A stretch of 6,506 nt of DNA from an uncultured Hyphomicrobiales bacterium (GTDB lineage Bacteria; Pseudomonadota; Alphaproteobacteria; Rhizobiales; Beijerinckiaceae), in NCBI GenBank assembly GCA_903903935.1, contig CAIVAX010000508.1:1-6506 (forward strand), in the 5' to 3' direction. Below the pieces are notes generated by a model. It was not told the origin of the DNA, ran no database searches, and saw only the letters and a program-made list of their open reading frames with translations. Position 1 is the first letter of the stretch; each line of letters starts with the position of its first letter. Of this stretch, positions 1-6,506 are shown piece after piece. Made by a program: the position numbers and the translations under genes.

Positions 1-478
1 CGCCGGAGGTGAGGCGAATGCGCTCTTGATACACACGCTCGATAATATCCGCCTCAAGCCCTTTGAGCAGAGCGACGCGCTCTCTAAGCGCCGGTTCAAA
101 TTCAATCTCGCCGCGCATGGCCCGTTCCGTAATGGCCGCAACATGGCTTTTCATTCCGGCAAAATCGGCGAGCTCATCAATACATTCCTGCCCGATCATG
201 GTTGAATCCATATCAGCCAGAAAGAGCTTCTTGCGCCGTCCCTCAGCGGGCTGCACGATCACATCAAGAGCGGCGCCTTTCAGAGAGGCGCGCAAATGAT
301 CGGCCAGCTGCCGCTTGTCGAGTGCAGCATCAAGAGGCACAGATAGATCCGCCGCAATATGGGGTGCTAGCCAATGGACGGATGCGCCTGCTGGCAAATG
401 CGCGGCAAGGGCGTCCATATGCTCCTGCCGCAAAGCAGGATGGGCTGGATGGGAAACTAATGTGACAACATGCAACAT
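1..478 (-). CDS. serB: Phosphoserine phosphatase SerB, N-terminal part (cut by window edge)
   Basis: The minus strand from ATG at 478-476 reads 159 codons without a stop to the window edge. SerB is a HAD-family hydrolase that removes phosphate from O-phosphoserine, the last step of serine synthesis in the cytoplasm. The HAD motif I is clear: LFLADMDSTMIGQE, with the predicted nucleophile Asp89 and general acid/base Asp91, followed by the family's substrate-pocket stretch ECIDELADFAG and MRGEIEFEPALRERVALL (about residues 121-138). Residues 1-84 form the variable N-terminal region that precedes the HAD core in SerB. Motifs II and III lie beyond the left edge. The ATG was chosen because it opens the first plausible coding stretch. 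An in-frame TTG 21 bases upstream is possible but less likely. The gene is divergent from miaA with 41 bp between the starts. Identification is firm; the exact start is less so. Confidence 0.93.
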   Translation of the reverse strand, partial: MLHVVTLVSHPAHPALRQEHMDALAAHLPAGASVHWLAPHIAADLSVPLDAALDKRQLADHLRASLKGAALDVIVQPAEGRRKKLFLADMDSTMIGQECIDELADFAGMKSHVAAITERAMRGEIEFEPALRERVALLKGLEADIIERVYQERIRLTSG

Positions 479-505
479 GCGCTCTGCCTGTTTGGTCAAG
501 ACCCT

Positions 506-513
506 GTTATGAT
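506..513. promoter_or_regulatory. Candidate -10 element in the serB/miaA divergent gap
   Basis: The 41-bp gap between the divergent starts must hold control signals for both genes unless promoters lie inside the coding regions. On the plus strand TATGAT (508-513) is a 5/6 match to the sigma70 -10 box and ends only 6 bases before the miaA ATG at 520. No good -35 is visible at the usual distance (485-490 is TGCCTG). On the minus strand the same bases read ATCATAAC, a weak -10-like sequence facing serB. Assignment rests on the match and position only. Confidence 0.35.
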
Positions 514-519
514 GCGCTC

Positions 520-1455
520 ATGCCCATAACTTCTTGGTCCTCGATTTCAGCTTTCCTCATCGCAGGCCCAACGGCCAGCGGCAAGTCGGCTCTGGCGATT
601 AATCTGGCTGAGCGCTTCAATGGCTGTGTCATAAATGCCGATTCCATGCAGGTCTATCGGGATCTCACAATCATCACCGCCCGCCCCGATCAGAGGGACC
701 TCGCCCGCGCCCCGCATGAACTCTTTGGCCATATCGATGGCCATGTGAATTATTCAGTCGGCCTCTGGCTGAAAGATGTCGCCGCCTGCCTGTCTGAGGT
801 GCGCGCCAGAGGGCAAATGCCCATTCTGATCGGCGGCACCGGCCTTTATTTCAAAGCCCTCACGCAGGGCATATCCAACATCCCCCCCGTGCCGGAGGCT
901 GTCCGCGAGGCCCTGCGGGCCCAATGCGAGGGCCTCAGCGCCCCTGAGCTGCATCAGCGGCTGGCACAGGCTGATCCGGCCATGGCGCAACGCCTGCGCC
1001 CCAGCGATAGCCAGCGCCTCATGCGCGCTTTGGAGGTGAAAGCCGCTACAGGCCGCAGCCTGTTAGAGTTTCAGGGCCAGCGCTCAAGCCCCCTCTTGGA
1101 CATCGACCAATGCTTAGCGGTCTTTCTAGCCCCCGAGCGGGCAGAGCTGAATGCCCGCATCAATGCCCGTTTTGACCAGATGATTGCACAAGGCGCCTTG
1201 GCCGAGGTGGAGCAATTGGCTGCCCGCGGGTTGGATCCGGCCCTGCCAGTCATGCGGGCGCATGGCGTGCCCGGACTAATTGCCTATTTGAAAGGGCAGG
1301 CCAGCCAAGCGGAGGCCATTGAAAAGGGCAAACGCGATACCCGCCATTATGCCAAGCGGCAATTCACCTTCATCCGCCACCAATTGCCACACTTCCAATG
1401 GATGCCGCCGCTGGGCGCCGAGGCCCAGATCAAGCAGCTGTTGCCGCCAGTATAA
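520..1455 (+). CDS. miaA: tRNA dimethylallyltransferase MiaA
   Basis: This 311-residue protein has the usual length for MiaA, which transfers a dimethylallyl group from DMAPP to N6 of A37 in tRNAs reading U-starting codons. The P-loop GPTASGKS is at residues 16-23. The NADSMQVY segment (39-46) carries the probable catalytic Asp41, IGGTGLYFKAL begins at 104, and DSQRLMRALEV (163-173) is the conserved tRNA/DMAPP-site helix. The C-terminal region has MRAHGVPGLIAYLKG and YAKRQFTFIRHQ, matching the family's AHGV and KRQxTxxR motifs. The RDLTIITARP and ELFGHIDGHVNYSVG segments are the alphaproteobacterial variant, not a defect. No in-frame ATG lies between the upstream stop and 520, and no Shine-Dalgarno sequence precedes 520; a -10-like TATGAT lies directly upstream, so the mRNA may be leaderless. 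The gene is followed by the ilvB leader and does not overlap its neighbours. Confidence 0.96.
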   Translation: MPITSWSSISAFLIAGPTASGKSALAINLAERFNGCVINADSMQVYRDLTIITARPDQRDLARAPHELFGHIDGHVNYSVGLWLKDVAACLSEVRARGQMPILIGGTGLYFKALTQGISNIPPVPEAVREALRAQCEGLSAPELHQRLAQADPAMAQRLRPSDSQRLMRALEVKAATGRSLLEFQGQRSSPLLDIDQCLAVFLAPERAELNARINARFDQMIAQGALAEVEQLAARGLDPALPVMRAHGVPGLIAYLKGQASQAEAIEKGKRDTRHYAKRQFTFIRHQLPHFQWMPPLGAEAQIKQLLPPV

Positions 1456-1477
1456 AGAGCCGCCTGCGGCGAAAGGC

Positions 1478-1506
1478 TTGACGAGCCTGCGGCGCTTGGC
1501 TATCAA
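1478..1506 (+). promoter_or_regulatory. Candidate sigma70-type promoter for ilvBH
   Basis: TTGACG (1478-1483, 5/6 match to the -35 consensus) is followed by a 17-base spacer and TATCAA (1501-1506, 4/6 match to the -10 box). Transcription would begin near 1512-1514, just upstream of the leader-peptide ribosome-binding site. The promoter therefore sits where an attenuator-controlled operon needs it. An overlapping AATAAT (1505-1510) is an alternative -10 but gives a 21-base spacer. Assignment is by consensus and position. Confidence 0.5.
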
Positions 1507-1530
1507 TAATCTGTGAACAGAGGAATAGCT

Positions 1531-1584
1531 GTGTTGTTATCACGACTCGTAGTATTTTTGGCGCCGGAGACAGGACGGGATTGA
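1531..1584 (+). CDS. Leader peptide of the ilvBH operon (attenuator peptide)
   Basis: A 17-codon ORF starting with GTG encodes MLLSRLVVFLAPETGRD and ends at TGA 1582-1584. AGAGGA at 1519-1524 lies six bases before the GTG, a good ribosome-binding site. Six of 17 codons are Leu or Val (TTG, TTA, CTC, GTA, GTA, TTG), clustered in the first ten. The ORF is followed by a long stem-loop and then a rho-independent terminator upstream of ilvB. That arrangement is the known layout of ribosome-mediated attenuation in amino acid operons: slow translation of Leu/Val codons when charged tRNA is scarce would favour readthrough. An in-frame GTG at 1513 could extend the peptide by six residues and add an Ile codon, but it lies at the predicted transcription start and lacks a ribosome-binding site. 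No function beyond regulation is expected. Confidence 0.72.
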   Translation: MLLSRLVVFLAPETGRD

Positions 1585-1607
1585 CCCCGTAATCCTGCAA
1601 CCGGCGC
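1561..1607 (+). promoter_or_regulatory. Leader stem-loop of the ilvBH attenuator (probable pause/anti-antiterminator hairpin)
   Basis: GCGCCGG (1561-1567) pairs perfectly with CCGGCGC (1601-1607). Inside it CAGGA (1571-1575) pairs with TCCTG (1593-1597) and CGGG (1576-1579) with CCCG (1586-1589). The leader-peptide stop codon lies at the apex. A ribosome stalled at the Val codons 1549-1554 would cover the 5' arm, freeing the 3' arm. Two weaker alternative pairings that reach into the terminator are visible: CCGGC (1601-1605) with GCC-aa-GG (1610-1616), and CAGG-ac-GGG (1571-1579) with CCCCCTG (1617-1623). Which one acts as antiterminator cannot be decided by eye. Confidence 0.6.
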
Positions 1608-1612
1608 ATGCC

Positions 1613-1635
1613 AAGGCCCCCTGAGGGCCTTTTTT
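1613..1635 (+). terminator. Rho-independent terminator in the ilvB leader (attenuator)
   Basis: AAGGCCC (1613-1619) and GGGCCTT (1625-1631) form a 7-bp stem with a CCTGA loop, followed by an uninterrupted T run (1630-1635). It lies about 50 bases upstream of the ilvB start and downstream of the leader peptide, so it would stop ilvBH transcription prematurely when the leader is translated without delay. It is too far from the end of miaA (about 160 bp), with a promoter in between, to be simply the miaA terminator, though miaA transcripts may also end here. Confidence 0.8.
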
Positions 1636-1670
1636 ATTGCCCGGAATTCCAGCTCGTGATGACCCAGTTC

Positions 1671-1677
1671 AGGAGGA
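1671..1677 (+). promoter_or_regulatory. Strong ribosome-binding site that fixes the ilvB start
   Basis: AGGAGGA at 1671-1677 is nearly the full anti-16S complement and ends eight bases before ATG 1686. It decides the start of ilvB in favour of 1686 over the in-frame upstream ATG at 1608, which lies before the leader terminator. Confidence 0.85.
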
Positions 1678-1685
1678 TAAGTACC

Positions 1686-3461
1686 ATGTCGAAGCGACAG
1701 ATGACCGGTGCGGAAATGGTGGTCGAGGCCCTCAAGGATCAGGGCGTCGATGTCATCTTTGGATATCCAGGCGGGGCCGTCCTGCCTATTTACGATGCCA
1801 TTTTTCAGCAAAACCATGTTCGCCATGTGCTCGTGCGCCAAGAAGGCGGCGCCGCCCATGCGGCCGAGGGCTATGCCCGCTCCACCGGCAAAGTGGGCGT
1901 GCTTTTGGTCACTTCCGGCCCCGGTGCCACCAATGCTGTGACTGGCCTCACCGATGCATTGCTGGATTCCATTCCTTTGGTCTGCTTCACCGGACAAGTG
2001 CCCACGCATTTGATTGGCTCAGACGCCTTTCAGGAATGCGATACCGTCGGCATTACCCGCCATTGCACAAAGCATAATTATCTCGTGCGCAGCATTGAGG
2101 ATCTGCCGCGCATTCTGCATGAGGCCTTTTATGTCGCCTCGCATGGGCGCCCCGGTCCAGTTGTGATCGACCTGCCTAAGGATATTCAATTTGCCACCGG
2201 CTGGTATGAAAAGCCTGAGATCACCGCCCATAAAACCTATAAGCCGCGCGTCAAGGCTGAAGCCAAGAGCATTGAACAGGCTGTCGAGATGATGGCCAAG
2301 GCCAAGCGTCCGGTGTTTTACACGGGCGGTGGCATTATCAATTCTGGCCCGCTCGCCTCCAAGCTGATCCGTGAATTGGTGGAGATCACCGATTTCCCGA
2401 TCACTTCCACTTTGATGGGCCTTGGCGCTTATCCCGCCTCGGGTAAGAATTGGCTGGGCATGCTGGGCATGCACGGCACGTATGAAGCCAATCACACTAT
2501 GCATGATTGCGATGTGATGATCTGTGTGGGCGCGCGCTTTGATGATCGCATCACCGGACGTCTGGATGCCTTCTCACCCGGCTCCAAGAAAATCCACATC
2601 GATATTGATCCCTCCTCGATCAATAAAAATGTGCGCGTCGATCTGCCCATCATCGGCGATTGCGCCAATGTCTTGCAGGATATGATTGACGCGTGGAAGC
2701 AGCACAATCTCACAACAGACAAAGCTGCTTTGACAAACTGGTGGAAACAGATTGAGATTTGGCGCTCGCGCAAATCACTGGCCTATCGTCCCTCCAAAAC
2801 CACGATCAAACCGCAATATGCCGTTCAGCGTCTGTATGAACTCACCCGCAACAAGGATTGCTACATCACCACGGAAGTGGGCCAGCATCAAATGTGGGCG
2901 GCACAATATTATCATTTTGAAGAACCCAATCGCTGGATGACATCAGGCGGATTGGGCACAATGGGCTATGGCTTGCCAGCAGCGATTGGCACGCAAATGG
3001 CGCATCCCGATGCCTTGGTGATCGACATTGCTGGCGATGCGTCAATCCTTATGAACATTCAGGAAATGTCCACCGCCAAGCAATATCGCTCCAATGTGAA
3101 GATCTTCATCCTCAACAATCAATATATGGGCATGGTGCGCCAATGGCAGGAATTGCTGCATGGCGGGCGTTATGCTGAGAGTTACACCGAGTCCTTGCCG
3201 GATTTCGTCAAGCTCGCTGAGGCCTATGGCGCTAAGGGTATTCGTTGCTCCGATCCCAATGATCTGGATCGCGCCATTCAAGAAATGATCGACACACCCG
3301 GCGCAGTTATTTTCGATTGCGTCGTCGTAGGCGAAGAGAATTGCTTCCCCATGATCCCCTCGGGCAAGGCGCATAATGATATGATCCTCGCCGAATTGGG
3401 GGATGATGCTGGAGTCGAAATCGGCTCGATCATCGATGAAAAGGGCAAAATGCTGGTCTGA
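1686..3461 (+). CDS. ilvB: Acetohydroxyacid (acetolactate) synthase, large catalytic subunit
   Basis: This 591-residue thiamine-diphosphate enzyme joins two pyruvates, or pyruvate and 2-oxobutyrate, into acetolactate or acetohydroxybutyrate, the first common step of branched-chain amino acid synthesis. The N-terminal PYR domain has [15 protein letters not shown] (25-39) and the catalytic Glu53 in [16 protein letters not shown]. The central FAD/transhydrogenase-like domain contains the family signature [15 protein letters not shown]. The C-terminal PP domain has the Mg-ThDP motif starting at Gly450-Asp451 (GDAS) and ending at Asn477-Asn478, then the family's [17 protein letters not shown]. Length and motifs are complete. 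ATG 1686 was chosen because AGGAGGA at 1671-1677 is an excellent ribosome-binding site. The in-frame ATG at 1608 would translate through the leader terminator and is rejected. ilvH follows after 45 bp, so the two are co-transcribed. Regulation is probably by attenuation in the leader and by valine feedback through IlvH. Confidence 0.97.
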   Translation: MSKRQMTGAEMVVEALKDQGVDVIFGYPGGAVLPIYDAIFQQNHVRHVLVRQEGGAAHAAEGYARSTGKVGVLLVTSGPGATNAVTGLTDALLDSIPLVCFTGQVPTHLIGSDAFQECDTVGITRHCTKHNYLVRSIEDLPRILHEAFYVASHGRPGPVVIDLPKDIQFATGWYEKPEITAHKTYKPRVKAEAKSIEQAVEMMAKAKRPVFYTGGGIINSGPLASKLIRELVEITDFPITSTLMGLGAYPASGKNWLGMLGMHGTYEANHTMHDCDVMICVGARFDDRITGRLDAFSPGSKKIHIDIDPSSINKNVRVDLPIIGDCANVLQDMIDAWKQHNLTTDKAALTNWWKQIEIWRSRKSLAYRPSKTTIKPQYAVQRLYELTRNKDCYITTEVGQHQMWAAQYYHFEEPNRWMTSGGLGTMGYGLPAAIGTQMAHPDALVIDIAGDASILMNIQEMSTAKQYRSNVKIFILNNQYMGMVRQWQELLHGGRYAESYTESLPDFVKLAEAYGAKGIRCSDPNDLDRAIQEMIDTPGAVIFDCVVVGEENCFPMIPSGKAHNDMILAELGDDAGVEIGSIIDEKGKMLV

Positions 3462-3506
3462 GCGGACAGGACCTCTCAGACATTTTTCTTACAACGGATC
3501 TTGATC

Positions 3507-4061
3507 ATGAATGCTCCTGCACCCCTTCCCCCATCGCCATATTCCTCGGCCTTGGGCAAATCGAATATCGAGAGTCACACATTGGCTGTGATCGTTGATA
3601 ATGAGCCTGGCGTTCTGGCACGTGTCGTCGGTCTCTTCTCGGGCCGTGGCTATAATATTGAAAGCCTCACAGTTGCCGAAGTTGCGCATGGCGAACATCT
3701 CTCGCGCATCACCATTGTGACTTCGGGTCCCCCTGAGGCCATTGAGCAAATCGGCCATCAATTGGAGCGCATCGTCCCCATCCACAAAGTGACCGACCTC
3801 ACCCTCACGGGGCGGGCGATTGAGCGTGAGTTGGCGATGATCAAAGTGCGCGGCAAAGGCGATGAGCGCAGTGAAGCGCTGCGTCTGGCCGAGGCCTTCC
3901 ATGCCAAGCTGATCGATGCCACCACCGAGAGCTTCATCTTCGAGCTGACCGGCAAGCCCAGCAAGATTGATGATTTTGTCGAGCTGATGCGCCCTCTGGG
4001 TCTCGTCGAAATCGCCCGCACCGGGGTCGCCGCCATTACCCGCGGCCCTCTGGCCATGTAA
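3507..4061 (+). CDS. ilvH: Acetohydroxyacid synthase, small regulatory subunit
   Basis: This 184-residue protein binds and activates the IlvB catalytic subunit and confers valine feedback inhibition. Residues 1-22 are a Pro/Ser-rich extension beyond E. coli IlvH. An ACT domain spans about 24-98 (HTLAVIVDNEPGVLARVVGLF, then GRGYNIESLTVA). Asn32, Gly35 and Asn50 align with E. coli IlvH Asn11, Gly14 and Asn29, residues known to affect valine binding, so feedback control is probably intact. The C-terminal small-subunit domain (about 105-182) has IERELAMIKVR, the IDATTESFIFELTGKPSKIDDF block and ends with VAAITRGPLAM. ATG 3507 is preferred because GGA at 3496-3498 lies eight bases before it. An in-frame TTG at 3501 would leave only two bases. 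A strong terminator lies 85 bp downstream. Confidence 0.96.
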   Translation: MNAPAPLPPSPYSSALGKSNIESHTLAVIVDNEPGVLARVVGLFSGRGYNIESLTVAEVAHGEHLSRITIVTSGPPEAIEQIGHQLERIVPIHKVTDLTLTGRAIERELAMIKVRGKGDERSEALRLAEAFHAKLIDATTESFIFELTGKPSKIDDFVELMRPLGLVEIARTGVAAITRGPLAM

Positions 4062-4092
4062 GACCAGCGTCACCAGCCTAACAATCTGACAT

Positions 4093-4112
4093 GCTGAATT
4101 TATTCAGCTTTT
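4093..4112 (+). terminator. Weak terminator-like hairpin after ilvH
   Basis: GCTGAA (4093-4098) and TTCAGC (4103-4108) form a 6-bp stem with a TTTA loop, followed by four T residues. The flanks CTGAC (4086-4090) and GTCAG (4119-4123) could extend the fold. It is weaker than the hairpin at 4147-4176 and may be part of a tandem terminator or an unrelated fold. Confidence 0.35.
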
Positions 4113-4146
4113 CAGTACGTCAGGCCTAAAAGTTGGGATAAGCATC

Positions 4147-4176
4147 AAAATTCGGCCGTTTCAGGCCGAATTTTTT
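4147..4176 (+). terminator. Strong rho-independent terminator after ilvH
   Basis: AAAATTCGGCC (4147-4157) and GGCCGAATTTT (4164-4174) form a perfect 11-bp stem with a GTTTCA loop, and the T run continues to 4176. It lies 85 bp after the ilvH stop and 105 bp before ilvC, so most ilvBH transcripts should end here. Because the stem's 5' arm begins with four A residues, it could also work on the opposite strand, although no minus-strand gene ends here. Confidence 0.85.
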
Positions 4177-4206
4177 GACATCAAGGGGGCTGCCCCTTTG
4201 ACGTCA
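4176..4206. repeat. Near-perfect inverted repeat upstream of ilvC
   Basis: TGACATCAAGGGG and CCCCTTTGACGTCA are arms of a stem-loop that starts at the tail of the preceding terminator. Over 15 positions per arm there is one mismatch and one G-T wobble. There is no T run after it, so it is not a second standard terminator. It could be an mRNA-stabilising or pausing hairpin or a protein-binding operator, since it overlaps the -35 of the candidate ilvC promoter. The regulator cannot be named from sequence. Confidence 0.55.
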
Positions 4207-4226
4207 GCCTCACTGGTGCTTAGAAG
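4198..4226 (+). promoter_or_regulatory. Candidate promoter for ilvC
   Basis: TTGACG (4198-4203, 5/6 match to -35) is spaced 17 bases from TAGAAG (4221-4226, 4/6 match to -10), giving a predicted start near 4233 and a leader of about 50 bases. A perfect TTGACA at 4175-4180 has no good -10 at the usual distance. An own promoter fits the strong terminator between ilvH and ilvC. Assignment is by consensus only. Confidence 0.4.
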
Positions 4227-4260
4227 GCACCTGTCACACATAGCAGCGGTCCCCCGCTGC
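4215..4260 (+). promoter_or_regulatory. Two small hairpins in the ilvC leader
   Basis: GGTGC (4215-4219) pairs with GCACC (4227-4231) around a 7-base loop, and GCAGCGG (4243-4249) pairs with CCGCTGC (4254-4260) around TCCC. The second is a 7-bp GC-rich stem within the predicted 5' untranslated region and ends 21 bases before the ilvC ATG. It is followed by CCTTATT, which is not a convincing terminator tail. It may affect ribosome access or mRNA stability. No known riboswitch is recognised. Confidence 0.35.
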
Positions 4261-4269
4261 CCTTATTAG

Positions 4270-5301
<1,032 letters not shown>

Positions 5302-5334
5302 TCGCGACGTATCTTCGTCACGCAGCCAATTGTG

Positions 5335-5358
5335 AAAGCCGCCTTCGGGCGGCTTTTT
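5335..5358 (+). terminator. Rho-independent terminator of ilvC
   Basis: AAAGCCGCC (5335-5343) and GGCGGCTTT (5348-5356) form a perfect 9-bp stem closed by a stable TTCG tetraloop and followed by further T residues to 5358. It lies in the 103-bp gap between the convergent ilvC and helicase genes. Read from the minus strand the tail is only three T residues after the stem, so it is a weaker terminator in that direction. Confidence 0.88.
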
Positions 5359-5404
5359 CTTTGGTTCTCTATGATGTGATCAGAGCATGGCTGGGATGGG
5401 AGTC

Positions 5405-6506
5405 TCAGTTCTTTTTAACAAAGCTCTCGAGCACCATTTTGCGGCCCGCTTTGTCAAAATCGACACTCAGCTTATTGCCATCGACCAGCACAATCGTGCC
5501 ATTGCCAAATTTCTGATGAAAGACGCGCTCGCCCTTGGTCAGCCCCGATTGGGTAGAGGATTTGGCAATCACTTCCCCCTCAATCTGCAGATTGGATCGA
5601 CCCGCCCGCGATTGAGTGTCCCAAGATTGAGTGCCGCGAGCTTTATTGTCCCATGTTTTGTTTTGGGGCGTAGACTGCGATTGCGCCCGCTTCCAGCCCG
5701 GCGTCTCATAGTTGGAAGTGAATTGATCCTGATTGGCAAAGCGCGATTGGGCATAACCGCCATATTGCGAGCTATTGGTCGATTCCACGACTTCGACATG
5801 ATCATTGGGCAATTCATCAAGAAAGCGCGAGGGAATGGTTGTCTGCCAGAGACCATGAATGCGCCGATTGGTAGCAAAATAGATTTTGGCGCGGCGCTTG
5901 GCTCGCGTAATACCAACATAGGCCAGCCGCCGCTCTTCCTCCAAACCCGCGCGGCCATTGTCATCCAGCGATCGTTGATGCGGAAACAGGCCCTCTTCCC
6001 AGCCCGGCAGAAAGACCGTTTCAAACTCCAGCCCCTTGGCTGCATGCAGCGTCATAATGCTCACACGCTCGCCCGCATCCTTGCTCTCGGCATCCATCAC
6101 CAGTGAGATATGTTCAAGGAAAGCGGCAAGATCAGGAAATTCCTCCATCGAGCGGATGAGTTCTTTCAGATTTTCCAGACGGCCCGCCGCTTCCGCCGTG
6201 CGATCCTTCTGCCACATATCTGTATAGCCAGATTCCTCTAAAATGGTTTGCGCCAATTCATGATGCGGCACATTGGGAATAAGCGCAGCCCAGCGCGAGA
6301 AATCTTGCAATAAGGCCCGCAAAGTCTGGCGCGGCTTGGGCTTGAGCTCTTCTGTCTCAATCATCATGCGCGCCGCTTGCATCATCGGAATAGACGCACT
6401 GCGCGCATGATCATGCAAGAGTTGCAAAGTAGCATCGCCCAAGCCACGCTTGGGCACATTGACAATGCGCTCAAAGGCCAGATCATCCGAGGGCTGCGCC
6501 ACACAG
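5405..6506 (-). CDS. uvrD: UvrD/PcrA-type superfamily 1 DNA helicase, C-terminal part (cut by window edge)
   Basis: About 366 residues of open frame run from the right edge to TGA at 5407-5405; the N-terminal ATPase domain lies outside. UvrD/PcrA unwinds DNA 3' to 5' in nucleotide excision and mismatch repair. Counting from the first Val codon seen (6502), DDLAFERIVNVPKRGLG (6-22) is the conserved domain 2A/2B segment. VSIMTLHAAKGLEFETVFLPGWEEGLFPH (147-175) holds motif V, and EEERRLAYVGITRAKRRA (188-205) is motif VI with its ATP-contacting Arg. IPSRFLDELP ends the helicase core. Residues about 241-320 are a Gln/Ser/Asn-rich linker, and 324-363 (GERVFHQKFGNGTIVLVDGNKLSVDFD) is the PcrA/UvrD C-terminal Tudor-like domain that contacts RNA polymerase. 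These last two features separate it from Rep. The GTG at 6502 is not the start; the frame continues out of the window. Confidence 0.94.
   Translation of the reverse strand, partial: CVAQPSDDLAFERIVNVPKRGLGDATLQLLHDHARSASIPMMQAARMMIETEELKPKPRQTLRALLQDFSRWAALIPNVPHHELAQTILEESGYTDMWQKDRTAEAAGRLENLKELIRSMEEFPDLAAFLEHISLVMDAESKDAGERVSIMTLHAAKGLEFETVFLPGWEEGLFPHQRSLDDNGRAGLEEERRLAYVGITRAKRRAKIYFATNRRIHGLWQTTIPSRFLDELPNDHVEVVESTNSSQYGGYAQSRFANQDQFTSNYETPGWKRAQSQSTPQNKTWDNKARGTQSWDTQSRAGRSNLQIEGEVIAKSSTQSGLTKGERVFHQKFGNGTIVLVDGNKLSVDFDKAGRKMVLESFVKKN

Noticed and set aside
63..512. Three overlapping plus-strand open frames opposite serB
   Set aside because: The minus strand carries the HAD motif and conserved SerB segments; the plus-strand frames are shadows.
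1458..1478. Hairpin just after miaA (AGCC-GCC-TGC-GGC-GAAA-GGCT) as the miaA terminator
   Set aside because: The stem is interrupted and there is no T run, so it does not meet the criteria for an intrinsic terminator.
1608..1685. Longer ilvB start at ATG 1608 giving a 617-residue protein
   Set aside because: The extra 26 codons run through the leader terminator, match nothing expected at the IlvB N-terminus, and ATG 1686 has a near-perfect ribosome-binding site.
3501..3506. TTG start for ilvH two codons upstream
   Set aside because: The nearest GGA is only two bases away, too close; ATG 3507 has normal spacing.
3489..4073. 194-codon open frame on the minus strand opposite ilvH
   Set aside because: It covers ilvH almost exactly and shows no recognisable motif; an antisense shadow.
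4216..4269. 17-codon GTG-started ORF just before ilvC as a leader peptide
   Set aside because: No ribosome-binding site, few branched-chain codons, and the start lies upstream of the predicted transcription start; most likely chance.
5387..6106. 239-codon plus-strand open frame opposite the helicase gene
   Set aside because: The minus strand holds clear UvrD motifs V and VI here. The plus-strand translation is compositionally odd and starts inside the convergent gap.

Overview
The window is an ordinary housekeeping segment of a bacterial chromosome, most likely from an alphaproteobacterium. The evidence is the gene order (serB divergent from miaA, then ilvB-ilvH-ilvC on the miaA strand) and lineage-typical protein signatures. 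These include a MiaA with DSMQVYRDLTIITARP in place of the DIGTAKP form, and an IlvB whose thiamine-diphosphate motif reads GDAS rather than GDGS. Codon use looks even across the genes, and I see no insertion sequence, phage gene, CRISPR array, tRNA or rRNA.

Layout: (1) 1-478, minus strand: N-terminal part of serB (phosphoserine phosphatase), cut by the left edge. (2) 479-519: a 41-bp divergent intergenic region. (3) 520-1455, plus: miaA (tRNA dimethylallyltransferase). (4) 1456-1685: a leader region holding a sigma70-like promoter, a 17-codon leader peptide rich in Leu/Val codons, a long stem-loop and a rho-independent terminator, which together look like a branched-chain amino acid attenuator. 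(5) 1686-3461 and 3507-4061, plus: ilvB and ilvH, the catalytic and regulatory subunits of acetohydroxyacid synthase. (6) 4062-4281: a 220-bp structured region with a strong terminator, a near-perfect inverted repeat, a candidate promoter and further small hairpins. (7) 4282-5301, plus: ilvC (ketol-acid reductoisomerase), closed by a UUCG-loop terminator at 5335-5358. (8) 5405-6506, minus: C-terminal part of a UvrD/PcrA-type helicase, convergent with ilvC and cut by the right edge.

Functionally, IlvB/IlvH make acetolactate or acetohydroxybutyrate and IlvC converts these to the dihydroxy acids, the first two common steps of valine, leucine and isoleucine synthesis. The leader sequence suggests that ilvBH expression responds to charged Leu/Val tRNA. 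The terminator after ilvH and the possible promoter before ilvC suggest that ilvC can be expressed separately. SerB (serine synthesis), MiaA (tRNA A37 modification) and UvrD (DNA repair) are neighbours without an evident functional link.

I found no convincing new system. The parts most worth a second look are the ilvB leader, the structured ilvH-ilvC gap, and the probable leaderless start of miaA.
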